Below are positions 1-10,467 of a DNA stretch of 29,063 nt, one piece after another. Position numbers and translations under genes: made by a program. The stretch spans positions 87,011-116,073 of the forward strand of contig NW_022985231.1 in the NCBI RefSeq assembly GCF_010093535.1, in the 5' to 3' direction. Within the stretch, counting starts at the first letter, position 1. Each line of letters opens with the position of its first letter. The notes under the pieces were generated by a model that was not told the origin of the DNA, did not search any database, and saw nothing but the letters and a program-made list of their open reading frames with translations. This DNA is from Lindgomyces ingoldianus. Lineage: Eukaryota > Ascomycota > Dothideomycetes > Pleosporales > Lindgomycetaceae.

Positions 1-54
1 ATCCAAACCCATCATTCATCTCAGGAAGCCCAGAAACAGTGCTTCAATCTGACA
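1..54 (+). repeat. 3' end of a dispersed LTR-like repeat
   Basis: The first 54 bases match 12557-12612 almost perfectly, with one A inserted in the second copy. The flanks diverge within a few bases after the shared end (…CTGACA followed by GTACC here and GTAGT there). The repeat therefore ends at about base 54 and starts upstream of the window. An end in CA fits an LTR, but the start of this copy is not visible. See the entry at 12401-12612. Confidence 0.6.
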
Positions 55-620
55 GTACCACTGCGCTAATACAACTAAAAAGGTGCGAATAATCAACCAA
101 CAGTTGATATCTGCGTACAGAATAGTATATATACCTGTTCCACGTAAGCGCTATCTCGGCTTTACAATTACCTTCTTTTAGTATTTATAGTATCTGTAGT
201 TAGTATCTTTATATTTTTACTATAATTAGTACTTATATACATTTTATAAGTTATATCTTTAATATTTCTATTTCTTGTAGATTCTAATTTTTTCTTCTTT
301 AGCGAGTTAATTAAGTATACCTTCTTTAGCACTGACTTAGAAGTACTATCTAGTAACATACTTTAATTAGTTATACTTTTTTATAGTAGTCTTAGGTATA
401 CTTATTATATTTATATTTATATAACGTACTCTACAAGCGCTTATTGGCATACTTTGTATTCTCTCTAAATCCGCTTGGAAGGGGATTCTAAGTTTGGTCT
501 GCTGAACGCAGCCTCTAGGCTGGTTGGTTAGCCCGTGTGTCTGAATTATGCCACCCGTCGTGCTACATCCTGATAGCGGAACCTATTAGCTCGAGCGAGA
601 CAGGTGCCGAAATTGAAAAC
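55..620. other. Intergenic, AT-rich, downstream of ArgRS
   Basis: No gene is recognised here. Roughly 165-470 is very AT-rich, with many TAG/TAA and no clear coding signal; the one 63-codon reading frame is Lys/Asn/Ile-rich low complexity. Composition returns to normal at about 470, some 150 bases before the stop codon of the arginyl-tRNA synthetase, and that part presumably includes its 3' UTR. Confidence 0.6.
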
Positions 621-2656
621 CTACCGATCTAGAGGGGTTAGACCCAGGATGCGCATTCCGTTATTAATGACAGACTTTGCCGCGTCGTATAGGGCTAGCC
701 GAGCCTCCATGAGTTCTCGCTCGCTACCAAGTACTTGCAGCACATCGTAGCTACTATTGATGGTATGTGTTAGGCGGAAAAGATATGTTAAGATAGTAGT
801 AGGTTCCAGTGTTTTGAGAGTGTTTTGGATGATGTCAGGGAACTGGGCGATGAGTCGAACAACGTTGATTGCATGAGGTTCAATTAAAAGGTCGAGGTTT
901 GCTGATTCAATTTCAGAGGTTGGAACATCCGCTTTGAGCAAGATGGAACAGAGTCGGGCATGGGAATATTGAAGGTAAGGACCAGTGTCTCCTTCGAAGG
1001 ACGTCATCGTGTCGATGTTGAAACGGTAGTTATTAATACTAGACCACGTCAGACACACTGCTTCAATGGATTTTTGAAACAACGTCGTGAAATGAATGAA
1101 TCATACCGTTTCCCGCTCATATCCTGGACCATGACACTGCTGATACCAAGGATGTCGGCAGTCCTTTCAGGGTCTGACACTTGAGCATATTTGGTCTCGT
1201 TTTTCCTCATTACTTCATGCATCTTTTCACCAACGTCCCTTAACACATCGTCCAAGAACACGACCGTTCCCCTACGGGTACTCATTCCCAGTACTAAGCC
1301 GAAATTGACGTGGTGAATCCGAGAGCGCAGATCCTCATTGCCAGTTAACTCAATGAGTTTGAACAGTTGCTTCAGGTGCAGCTCCTGATCGGTGGCGACG
1401 ACATATATCATCTGATCGAATTTGTAGCGGTCATTTCGTTCAAACAATGCGCCGACATCGCGGGTGAGATAAAGGCTCGTGCCGTCCGTTTTGCGTATGA
1501 GGGCTTTACCGAGAGCTTTGCCTGCCTTGCTAGGAACATGTTTAGAGAAGTCTACAATTGCGGCCCCTTGCGACTCTTCCACTAGTCCCTTACTCTCTAA
1601 TTCCTTCTGTGCAATCTTCATGCTCTCTTCTCGGACAAGGCTCTCACCCGCATACTCATCGAAATGGATGTTTAACCGAGTATACGACTCTTTATATCTC
1701 TGTATGCTGAGTTCCCGGAACTTCTTCCACATGCTGATAGCTTCTAAATCGTTGTCGCACATGGCTTTGAAATATTTTCGGGCTTGCTCGTCGAGTCCTT
1801 CATTCCTGAGTTTTGAGTCGTCCTTTCCGTCTTTCTCCAATTGTTCGATCTCTTTTCGTTCATTGGCAAGCAGCGAGTTGATCTTGACGTATATCTGGTA
1901 CAGATGATGAATTGGGTCTTCTTCTAGTGCCTTATCGTCCCCAAACATCTTAAAGCCCAACGCCAACAACCCATATTGTTTACCCCAATCACCAAGATAG
2001 TTCAAGCGCACGACATTCCACCCGGCACCCTTATAGAGGTTGGCGAGAAAGCCTCCAATGATGGTGCTTCGTAGATGACCTTGGTGGAATGGTTTTGCGA
2101 TGTTGGGCGACGAGAACTCTATAACGATGCGTTTATGGCCTTTCGAGGCGTCATTGGCATCCTTCAACCCAAGCAGAGGATTGTTGCCCCACTCAGTTCG
2201 ATTTTGAAGAACAGCTGGTATGACTTTCTTAACGAGCGTGGTGGGGTTGAAGTAGAAGCGGATGAATGGTCCGTCAACGATGGGTTTGGAAACTAGTGTG
2301 GACTCCGGAAACTAAAATAGCTAGTTAGCGGGGACTATAAGTGCTTAATTACGTTCTAGCACCACAGGCCGAATTACTTGGTCGGCCCAACGACTCGCAA
2401 GCACATCAGGTCTCTCTCCTTTGATCCTCAGAGCTGGCACTGGGAGCAGAAGATCACCCTTGTCTAAGGTTGCTGTCCGTTGCAGCAGAGGGTAGATAAT
2501 CTTAGGCTGGACGCCTGTTACCTCTGAAAGGGCATTGGCGAGGTGGATGCGATAGACATCGAAGGGATTCAGGGATGGGAAGCATTCTGGTATATCGGGT
2601 TGATGGACGTGAAGCTTCTGTAGCCGTGTCTGAAGCGATTCGTCCATGGTCGTCAT
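621..2656 (-). CDS. Arginyl-tRNA synthetase (cytosolic type, class I)
   Basis: Charges tRNA-Arg with arginine. Three exons join in frame: 2656-2378, 2311-1107 and 1038-621, giving 633 residues, the normal size for fungal ArgRS. Intron 1 (66 bp, GTAATT…CTAAC…TTTTAG) and intron 2 (68 bp, GTATGA…TCTAG) restore the conserved stretches around WADQ/FPES and SGKR/INNY. The N-terminal additional domain occupies about the first 120 residues. The class I signature is HQGH at 169-172, after the typical SSPNIAKPF. The eukaryotic replacement of the KMSKS loop is MSTRRG at 436-441. The C-terminal DALR anticodon-binding domain begins after the segment SFEGDTGPYLQYSHAR and ends in LGLTPLDR. No frame damage is seen although the flanks are mutated repeats. 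ATGs at 2656 and 2647 are both plausible cytosolic starts; an upstream ATG at 2752 would add a basic leader (see findings). Yeast homologues are RRS1/MSR1; which one this corresponds to is not decided. Confidence 0.95.
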
Positions 2657-3579
2657 GAGCCTTGGTAGGCTGGTATTACAAAGACGACAGGTGAGATGGA
2701 TTAGGGAAATCCGACAGATGGAGAACTGTCTAGAAAATGGATAAGCTACCATGTGACGGAAGAAGTATCTGTTGTTTGCAGGAATGACTCATCTATAGTG
2801 AGATCAAATGCTTGGCGAGGTAGTATTAGGTATGCAGGGATCGCCTTTTCCTAACGCTCTTTGAATGTAAAGTTGACATTAACTACTATGAACTAGGCTC
2901 TCGAAGGTGGATTCTGCAGCCTGTACGCGGCGAGAGCTACAAACCTGCCTCTTCATGAGGTAGAGCTAATGTAGAAACGCTGAAGAGGAGGAGCGGCGCG
3001 TGAGCAAATGGCCTCGCAAGCCGGAGTTCGACGGCAGGAGTACCCCCCCTCAACGCGCAGCTGTCTGGGCGCCACAACTTGAAAATCTTTTCAGATCTCC
3101 CATCTCTTTCAACCCGACGAATGACTTCGCTAGCTACTCGACACCTGCAAGCAGGCTTCAGGAGCCAAAATGTCACTAGGCAGAGTTTCCACGCCAAGAC
3201 TTGAGTCGACTCTTCACAACGAAACCTCGTAAAACGGAAGAATCGAAACACTCTAGCAATCAAACCGCAATTGACTCGTACCAATACCCGTGGAGCATGT
3301 GGCACTTTCATCCTAGACATCTAGCTAGTTTGGACATTGCCTTCTGGGGAAGATTAGGGCCTTCTGCGGAGGCGCTTAGCGGCTTTTCTTGCTATCTCTG
3401 AAGGCCTGCACACAGATCTTCGGCTATGATGTTCACCTAGGGCAGTAAAGGTTGCCTCCAGCGCGTTCCTCAATTATCTAGTTAGTAAGATGAAAGGGAC
3501 AGAAGACATCCCCCTTACGCCTTCGTAGAGGCAAGGAGGAGGTAGGTAGAAAGTCAATTATAGCCTAGGTTATAAGACC
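2657..3579. other. Intergenic, no gene recognised
   Basis: This contains the ArgRS promoter side (minus strand, from about 2660 upward). The reading frames at 2937-3320 (-) and 3201-3401 (+) overlap each other. They encode Arg/Cys-rich or low-complexity peptides without recognisable motifs, so I do not call them. Base composition is normal and the mutation signature of the AT-rich blocks is absent. Confidence 0.5.
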
Positions 3580-4062
3580 CTAAGTTGAGTTTGCAGCTAC
3601 TAACGTTTGTATGCGCTGGCGAGGGTGTACTCCATTTTCCATACAATACAGGTGCCTAAAAAAGTGATTCCGATACTTTAGCTGCGCAACGCTGCAATCG
3701 TGCCGTTTTTGTATCGCACGATCTATAGGAAAGATATCTGCAAATGCTAGCACCGAAACTAGACGACTTAAAGCATCAAAATAGCCCCGAGGGCCGCAAA
3801 CGGGCTTTATATCACCCCTTATGGTGCGGGGGGACGAGCTGCCGCTGTACTCGACCAGCTTCTGATTGGGCATTAGATCGAAGTGGCGGTGGAGCATGGA
3901 CAGACCGAATGTGCGGTCCATACCTGCGTTGACGGAGAAGTCCTTCAGGACGTCCGCGACAATTGCGTCACCACCCACCTTGAGGAAGTCGTTGCGAGCA
4001 TCCTGAAGCAAGGGAAGACGCTGGAAGTAGCTAGGGGAGTAAGAGGCGACGGATGCAGCCAT
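3580..4062 (-). CDS. Hypothetical fungal protein, 160 residues
   Basis: An uninterrupted frame of 160 residues starts at the ATG at 4062. The N-terminal half (FQRLPLLQDARNDFL, then LSMLHRHFDLMPNQKLVEY at about 54-72) resembles an uncharacterised fungal family that I recall as having a conserved Leu-His-(Arg/Lys)-His-Phe-Asp-Leu core followed by LVEY; the biochemical role is unknown. The C-terminal half does not look like that family, so the gene may be truncated or contain an unrecognised intron or frameshift near 3800. No signal peptide or membrane segment is obvious. It stands alone between ArgRS and repeat DNA. Confidence that it is, or was, a gene is moderate; function is not assigned. 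Confidence 0.5.
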   Translation of the reverse strand: MAASVASYSPSYFQRLPLLQDARNDFLKVGGDAIVADVLKDFSVNAGMDRTFGLSMLHRHFDLMPNQKLVEYSGSSSPRTIRGDIKPVCGPRGYFDALSRLVSVLAFADIFPIDRAIQKRHDCSVAQLKYRNHFFRHLYCMENGVHPRQRIQTLVAANST

Positions 4063-5256
4063 CGTAAGTGTCAAGTGTTCTAGGAGAAGCGTAGAATGGA
4101 GAGTGGGTAGTAATTAGAAGAGACAATGCGGAGGAGGATAAGCGAAGTAAGACCCTAAGGATAGGCGCCTTGCGTTCTTAAGCTTTGTGGTTTTTACAGG
4201 TTGTTAGTTTATCTCTGACATTTCTTTTATATCCAAACTGCTCGGTCATTCTATTGCCCGGCTTATGCACCAAACGTCTTTCCTCGCCTCCTCCTAAAAC
4301 ACAAAGCACAGATACCAAATACTAAGGATACTGCCCTGTTTGGCACTGGCGGTTGGGTGCACGACTGAGGCACAGGCCTTAGGGAAGTGAGTTAGTTCAA
4401 AAACACCGAGAGCAACCAGCCACCGCAGCCCCCGGCATGTAATTGCTACCGATTGAACTTAAATCGGCAAATGGTGGTGAAGACGGTGACGTCGCTGAGA
4501 TAAGGATATCATACAAGGTCTTACTTGCTAGTGAGAGAGGCTGGAAGGGGGCTTGACGACGGTCTCGTAGCGCAGTATAAGGCGGAGGCTCGGCTAGAAA
4601 CAGGAAGGGTTGAAGGTTTGCCTGTATGTTAGTAGGTTGAAGCCGTTTTGGCGAGTAAAGGTGTCCACCACCTGCTCGAGTTAGTCCTATCCCCGTCCCG
4701 CCTGCTTTCACCGGGATATAGATTGCAGTCTCTGCTGTAATGTTAGAAATGATGCAACAGCATCGATACTTTAGTAAGGCCCGAGGCAAGTTCGTTGAGG
4801 ATACAAGCAAGAATAAGATATCGCGTTCGCAACAGTCACTCCACAGCTCAGTCTTTCAGCCTGTTGCCATTTGCTGAGATACGTAACTAATGTAAGCAGA
4901 CAGACTCTGTCGGTATCGTTTTGACGACTTTGCGCGATGACGACAGCAGAAACGTCCAGGGCGGATGGAGCGCCCCCTCCTCTGGCCTAGACGACCGCTG
5001 CGTTTACTTCTTTCCACAGTTCCCTCCGGGCCTCAGTCTGAGCCTTGCTGATTATCTTCTAAATTGGCTTGGGGATGTTCGTACTCGTTTGGAAGGCGGC
5101 TTAGGCGCGCGGGAGGATGGGACTTCCTCTTCTAGAGGCCTTTGTTTCTCGTCCCGCTCGTGACCCTTGCGGTTATTAGTATTGACCAGAAAGCAACCCC
5201 ACCTGTCCCTCAATGTACCCAGGGCTTCCAACGAGGCGTAGTACTGTACGATTGGG
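4063..5256. other. Intergenic, no gene recognised
   Basis: Normal composition. Reading frames at 4397-4810 (-) and 4921-5163 (+) are open but carry no domain or conserved motif I can recognise. I found no terminal repeats, tRNA or RNA gene. Confidence 0.4.
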
Positions 5257-5835
5257 CTATTTTGAGGCCTGTACGGGTGAGATTTTGTGTACGTTCGTAC
5301 GACAGGGAGGAGGAGAGGTAGGTGTACGTATTGTAACTGTTACGGCTCACGTGATCTGTACAAGTAGTACGATTTAATTAAAGTACGCTGTACTCTAGTT
5401 AAAACAGCTAAGACTATAGTTCTCTAGAGACGCAAGATTAAGGTCTAATTAACTAGTTCTCCCTAGTAACAAGAGCAGATAGGACTAGATGAGGCCTGTA
5501 AGGCTGCAAGAGGCGTGGATAGATAACTCTGCAATAGAAAATGGTCTGTAACAGGCATTTTTGAGACGACAGACAGATGGATAGATTAAAACCCTTAGAA
5601 AGAGATTTAAGCGTCCGCAGGCCTCCTGCTCGCCAGAGCCCTCATACCCCTCCAGAACCCCTATACAAACTTCCCAAAAAGGTAATACGATCCGTACTAC
5701 GTACCGTACCTAGGGCATCATTAAACGTACGGTACGGCTCACGAACTCGGTACGTTCGTACTGAACACGTGGCCGTTACGGTTCACTTTGTACGGACCGT
5801 AGTACGGCCCGTTGGAAGCCCTGTAATGTACCGTC
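5257..5835. repeat. Two CGTAC/GTACG-rich patches forming a diverged direct repeat
   Basis: Patches at about 5257-5400 and 5690-5835 are crowded with GTACG/CGTAC words. They share an ordered set of motifs in the same orientation: GTACGTTCGTAC (5289 and 5751), TTACGGYTCAC (5340 and 5775) and TAGTACG a little further on. The ~300 bp between them is plain sequence with no recognised gene. The arrangement suggests the ends of a small diverged element or a duplicated subterminal segment. The family is not identified. Confidence 0.45.
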
Positions 5836-5897
5836 GCCGTCGTCTCCCGCGCTTAGGAGAGTAGTTTTGAGGAGACCACGGCTGCTGATAGAGTTGT

Positions 5898-6062
5898 TTA
5901 ACTCTGCCACTCCAGGGCCAGCGTACCCGAGCCCTCATCCATCTCTGCGCTTGTGTTGTCTTTCAGCGCGCGGGGGTCATTCTCACGCAGCATGTGCCAG
6001 CGTGTCCGTACTGGGCCTGAGGCTCAATCCGAGAAGAGTTAAAATATATCCTCCCACTCCAT
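5898..6062 (-). pseudogene. SANT/Myb-like gene, C-terminal piece (split by hAT)
   Basis: Read on the minus strand from 6062 this gives MEWEDIF, then stop, LFSD, stop, ASGPVRTRWHML and a hydrophilic tail ending at TAA (5898-5900). This is the second half of a fungal SANT/Myb-like DNA-binding domain: the helix entry MEW.DIF and the recognition helix VRTRWHM. The two internal stops sit where family members have Gln and Arg, so they are explained by CAA-to-TAA and CGA-to-TGA, i.e. C-to-T on the coding strand. The matching N-terminal half lies 4.4 kb away at 10468-10899, across the hAT element. Confidence 0.75.
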
Positions 6063-6182
6063 ATGTTGAGCTATGAGGAGCACTAGAGGCGTGAGGAACT
6101 GGATTGCATGAATTGCTAGAGGAGTGCTTGTAGGAGTCTATATATATGCGAAATAAGTGGGTAAGTCTTGGCAGTATAGATC

Positions 6183-6190
6183 ATCGTAAG
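6183..6190. repeat. hAT target-site duplication, left copy
   Basis: ATCGTAAG lies immediately before the left terminal inverted repeat and is repeated exactly at 10408-10415. Eight-base duplications are the hallmark of hAT insertion. Confidence 0.95.
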
Positions 6191-6591
6191 CATGGTGTTT
6201 AATAGAACGTAGTACTGTTCCTACTGTTACTGATAGTAATAATCTCTTGGCAGTTAGAACAAAAGTAAATTGCCTGCTGTTACTGTACAGTTAATGAGGC
6301 TATAGTTACTGCAGTAACTGCCTATACTAATTAATTTCTTAGTGTTTTAGTAACGCGTTCGCGGAGGACGTTTTTACGCGTAGTAGTATAAGGGCTGCTG
6401 TGGAACAGAAGGTGTTAAAACGCGCACTAATACACTAGATTTTATACCTTTTTAACTATCCTATTTATTATTAGTATAGAATAGTAAATTAACTTCTTAA
6501 TTTACCTACTTCTTGCCTCTAATATTGCCTTTATTATTACTATAAGTATGCAAAAATTCCTTTAAACTTTACATAGCACTTAAAAGTTATA

Positions 6592-7723
6592 ACGTACCTA
6601 ACAGGTTGGCCGGCCACACGGGTTGGCCGGCCACTTTTGCCAAGCCCCCACTAAAACCACCCCATTCTCTCGCAAAACAGCCCACTTTAGCCCTGTATAG
6701 AGTAATACAACACAAGATATTATTTAGAGTCTACTTCTGCTACTTGCTTACACGTACGCAAGTTATGCCTAGTCTAATTGCACTGCCTGCATTGCTTTTA
6801 ACTTAGCTTACCTTCTTTAGCGCGCACCTGCGTCTTTAGCTTCTTTCTATCACTACGCGCTCTAAACTCCTTTAGAGCAGTTAGACAAGCCTTATCTTTA
6901 ACTATTAAAGTCTCTTCTGCCTAAATCTGCTTTCTTTTATGTAATCTACATTATGTAGCAGCCTTATTTGCTGCTTAAAGCTCTATAATCTTATAGCCTA
7001 CTTTATTATGTTAATGCCCTAAATAACTGTTGTCTACTTCTTATTACTTTACTATATTACCTTTAGCTGTTCTTATCTCTCTAAAGCTGTAACAACTGCT
7101 CTAGTTAATATCTAGCCTATTATAAAGCCTAACTTGTTAAAGTTATACCTGTCTTTATCCTAGATACTATACTTAGCTTTTATGTTAGCTACTAGGCAAA
7201 ACTAGCTCTAGATAACCTCTAGATCCTTATAAAGCGCTCTTTTGTAATTATACTTATAATTAAACTTTATTATAAACTTAGAGCAGTGCTTAACCTATAT
7301 ACTAGTCTAGTTTAAGCTAACCTGGCCTAGATTACGCTCTATAGGCAAGGAATTAGCTATATTAGCTACAGCTATAAGCCTAAAGGGAAATCTGCGTGTA
7401 ATAAGCTTAAGTATGTACTTAACAACTACCTCTTTTTTAAGCTTAGTTAGATTCCTTAATTTAGGCTAGCATTCTGCTTGTAAAGGCTGTCTAGCGCGTT
7501 AATTGCTTAGTGTTGTGTAAGAGACATTATAGATAGCTGCAGCGCGTTCTAAGAAAAGTTTTAAGTTTTATTTAAAAGCCTAAAGAGCAAGCTGTATTTA
7601 ACGTTCTTTAGAAGATTTAATCTAGTGTTGTTGTTAAGGCATTATGTAGATAGGTAGAGTTTAGTGGGGGCTTGGCAAAAGTGGCCGGCCAACCCGTGTG
7701 GCCGGCCAACCCGTTAGGTACGT
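6592..7723 (-). mobile_element. Pogo/Fot1-type (Tc1/mariner) element, internally deleted
   Basis: Perfect-but-one 66-bp inverted repeats (6590-6655 and 7660-7725, counting the TA) begin ACGTACCTAAC and contain the doubled word TTGGCCGGCCAC. Both ends are flanked by TA, the Tc1/mariner target duplication. The element is 1132 bp, against roughly 1.8-1.9 kb for intact relatives. Its interior encodes only the two ends of a transposase, so it is a deletion derivative unable to move on its own. It is nested within the hAT at 6191-10407 and therefore inserted later. Confidence 0.92.
6690..7642 (-). pseudogene. Pogo/Fot1-type transposase remnant
   Basis: From ATG at 7642, one frame reads through many TAG/TAA codons and is still recognisable: RAAAIYNVSYTTLSN, then PKLRNLTKLKKEVVVKYIL, then ANSLPIERNLGQ and the start of the catalytic domain at YNFNKLGF (family: YNFDETGF, first catalytic Asp, here Asn). 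The frame breaks near 7000. It resumes with a C-terminal basic segment (KACLTALKEFRARSDRKKL) and a zinc-knuckle CRQCN…HNLRTC. The central DDE catalytic core is missing between these blocks. The stops lie at positions expected to be Gln, Arg or Trp, consistent with C-to-T mutation. Confidence 0.85.
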
Positions 7724-8099
7724 TAGCACTAGTTTAATGTTACTTATTTAAGTACTTTAGAGCTTTACTTTATAAGCTTTTATTACTTTAAGAAGTTAAA
7801 AGCTATCTTTTAAAGCTCTTAAAGCTTTATAATTAAGGCTTTATTTTCTAGTGTTTTTTTACCTGCGCTTTAACTAGCTAATCCTTATTCTTATAAGTTT
7901 CCTAAAGACTTTTGCCTTAATAATAGCCTAAATTTTAACATTAAGTAGGATAATATCTAGACTAGAGGTTGCTAGCTAAAGCCTAAAGGCCTTAGATATT
8001 ATGTAAAAAGCTTAAAAAAGCTTTCTAAAAAGACTTAAATGTCTTATATATAAAAATACAGCGCAGATCTAGTGTATGTTAACAAGAAAAGCAAGCGCT

Positions 8100-10150
8100 T
8101 AAAGATCTAGCTCTATAAGTTTTGCTATTAGCTAAGTACAAAGAATTATGCAAAGACTGTTAATTTTACAGCCTATATTACTGCCTACCTCTAAAAGAAG
8201 CATAAAGTTAACGCCTTTAAAAGTAACTATCTTCTAGATAGCCTATTACTTTATTAAGACTTATTTAAACTAGTAAAGATTACTAAAAGTAGTGCTAAAA
8301 GCTCTTACACACTATAGCAAAAAAAAAGATTGCTAAGGGCTCTTATTAATTTTATAATAGTTAAAGATGTCTTATTTTGCTAAGCTACATTATTAGAGTT
8401 TTAGGGCTTTATTACTTAGAATTAACTTAATCTTTTAGCTACTTTACTATCTACCTTTACTACACTATTAACTTATATCTAGAATGCATTAGAGGCTTAG
8501 AAGAAGAAGATTTAATTAATACTAAATTTAAGTAAAAGTAAAATTATGTTAAGTGTAGACATATAGAAATCTCTAAACTATTACTTCTTCCTAGCAGTAG
8601 TTACTTACTTTATTAGTAAGTAAAATAGTCTATGCGCTATTATTAACTTTAAATCTAACTTCTATCTAGATGCTAATAATAAGGCTTAAGAAGTTCTTAT
8701 TAGCTTTAAAAATCTACTTAGAGACTACTCTAGATTAAACCTTGCCTACGCAGCTATTATAGTTATTAATAAGTACAGCATTACATTAAAATTTAGCTGC
8801 TTTATAGAGGATAATGCCTTTAATAATAATAAAACCTTTATCTGTGCCCTTAACAAGCACCCTAAGCTCTCTATAAGTAATACACACTAAATACACTGCG
8901 CAGGGCATATAATTAACCTAATAGCTAAGTCTATTATCTATAGTAAAGGTTTAAGTATATAGAAAGAAAAGCTTTTTTACTATACTTCTTATAATTAGTT
9001 TAAGCTATATTAGAGGTGTAAAGCAATTAGCAAACTTTATAACTTTATAAACGCAATTATAGCCTTATATAAGCAGAGAAAGCTTTTTGCCACTATCTAG
9101 TGTTAAGTCCTTAAAGAGGACTCTTTTTAGATGTTTAGCACGCTTAAACTAGTGCAGAACAGCAGGATTAGATAGAATTCCACCTACCTAATGCTCCTTT
9201 ACTGTTTAGATTTTAAAAAGGCTATCTTAAAGTTTACATACTAATAAAGGGCTACTAACAAGTGTAAGATTAATAAGTATAATAGTTTTAGCCCTCTAGC
9301 TAACACTTTTACTAATAAAAATTAAGATAAAGCTAAGCAGCTTATAAACTTTTTTAAGCCTCTCTATTAGATAACTAAACGCCTTAAAGGAGATCTAGGT
9401 ATAAGCAGATATAGATCTCTCTAGCAGACTCTTATAGATCTCTAACACCTCTAGATTTGCTTTTATAAGGCCTAGAAAATAGCATAGTCCTTTTACTTTA
9501 AGAAGCTTTATAAACGCAGCATTAGTAAGCTAATAATGTACTTTATAACTCTTATAATAAATTCTTTTATTTTATACTACTATATTACAACTTTTTTAAA
9601 CTTATCTCTACACTTTATCTAGTTCTAAGATAAGTAGGTGTTGTTTATAACTTAGTAAAAAAAAGCTAAGAAGAGTGTAAAAGAGATCTACACATAATAT
9701 AAGGCTTAAAAGCAGAAGTAAGAGATAAAGATACCTACTAAAAGTTAACAACATAAAACACTAGGTAGCAAGTACTATAATAAGCAGTTTATAAAGACTC
9801 TACATGTTAATCTCTACCTCCTTACTAGATCCTTAAGTGCTAAGAAGGCACACATAGCAAACAAGCTGCAGCAGTACATTAATACTGCTTAATCTAATCT
9901 TCTAGTTGCAGCTAAAAACAATATAATCTATAGAGATCTGCTTACTTAGTAGCATTAAATTAGGCGTAAGCACTATCTAATGCTGTATAAGATAGCCCTT
10001 AATTTTCTATCTATCTCTGTAATAAGCTGTAAGTGCAAGAGGTGCTTTAGTAAAGCTAAAAGAACTATTATAATTAATTAGAACTAGCTATTACCTTCTA
10101 TAATTAAGGCTCTGCAGCTATAATATAACTAGATTGCTAGAGGACTTGTT
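8100..10150 (+). pseudogene. hAT transposase, destroyed by C-to-T mutation
   Basis: Three hAT blocks are readable through stops. An N-terminal BED zinc finger lies at about 8111-8220 (C-x2-C, then KNYAKTVNFTA, ending KKHKVN). The central ribonuclease-H-like domain starts with an LSxDxW-like segment followed by FLAVVxxFI at about 8550-8640. The C-terminal dimerisation domain (Dimer_Tnp_hAT) lies at about 9940-10150, containing ALNFLSI, CKCKRCFSKAKRTI and LPSIIKALQL. Trp, His, Gln and Arg codons are repeatedly replaced in the manner expected from C-to-T change on either strand (for example TGG to TAG, CAT to TAT after C). No intact protein can be made. Confidence 0.85.
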
Positions 10151-10407
10151 TACTTAGAGTTAAACAATCTCTGCAACTATATTAGGAAGATTGTGTTAAA
10201 ATTAAGCCCTCTAGAGCCTCTAGAAACACTAGTTACTGCAGTAACTGCATTAAACAGTAGCTTTACTATTAATTAACTTAGCAGTAACTATTACTACTAG
10301 TAAGGCTGTTTTAATTTACTCTTTTTATAAGAACAAAACCCTATTACTGTTAGTAACGCCTAAAAAACACTACTAACAGTAACAGTTACGTTCTAATAAA
10401 CACCATG

Positions 10408-10415
10408 ATCGTAAG
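10408..10415. repeat. hAT target-site duplication, right copy
   Basis: Exact copy of ATCGTAAG at 6183-6190, directly after the right terminal inverted repeat. Confidence 0.95.
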
Positions 10416-10424
10416 ATGCATACG

Positions 10425-10466
10425 ATCATGGTGACGACGCATCCGACCATGGTGACGACGCATTTG
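10425..10466. repeat. 21-bp tandem duplication next to the hAT right end
   Basis: Two adjacent 21-bp units (10425-10445, 10446-10466) differ at three positions. Each contains CATGGTGACGACGCAT. The first seven bases, CATGGTG, are the same as the outermost bases of the hAT inverted repeat. The pair lies between the hAT and the surviving SANT/Myb frame. Confidence 0.7.
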
Positions 10467-10467
10467 A

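Larger units (their letters stand above)
6191..10407 (+). mobile_element. hAT DNA transposon (RIP-mutated, 4217 bp with nested insert)
   Basis: The left end begins CATGGTGTTTAATAGAACGTA. The right end is its inverse, reading CATGGTGTTTATTAGAACGTA on the minus strand: 20 of 21 bases agree. An exact 8-bp duplication flanks the element. Both subterminal regions carry the palindromic word AGTTACTGCAGTAACTG (about 6304 and 10230), typical of subterminal transposase-binding repeats. The element carries a wrecked transposase gene on the plus strand (about 8100-10150) and a nested pogo-like element at 6592-7723. Without that insert it would be about 3.08 kb, normal for a fungal hAT. It sits inside a SANT/Myb-like gene. 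Confidence 0.93.

Noticed and set aside
168..359. 63-codon minus-strand frame in AT-rich DNA
   Set aside because: Low-complexity Lys/Asn/Ile content typical of AT-rich sequence; no motif.
2937..3320. 127-codon minus-strand frame
   Set aside because: No motif, overlaps an opposite-strand frame, odd Arg/Cys-rich composition.
4397..4810. 137-codon minus-strand frame
   Set aside because: No recognisable domain or splice-linked neighbour; composition looks like chance openness in GC-normal DNA.
4921..5163. 80-codon plus-strand frame
   Set aside because: No motif and no supporting exon nearby.
5577..6076. Two plus-strand frames of 95 and 69 codons
   Set aside because: The first is the CGTAC-rich repeat read as protein. 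The second is the antisense of the SANT/Myb-like pseudogene piece.
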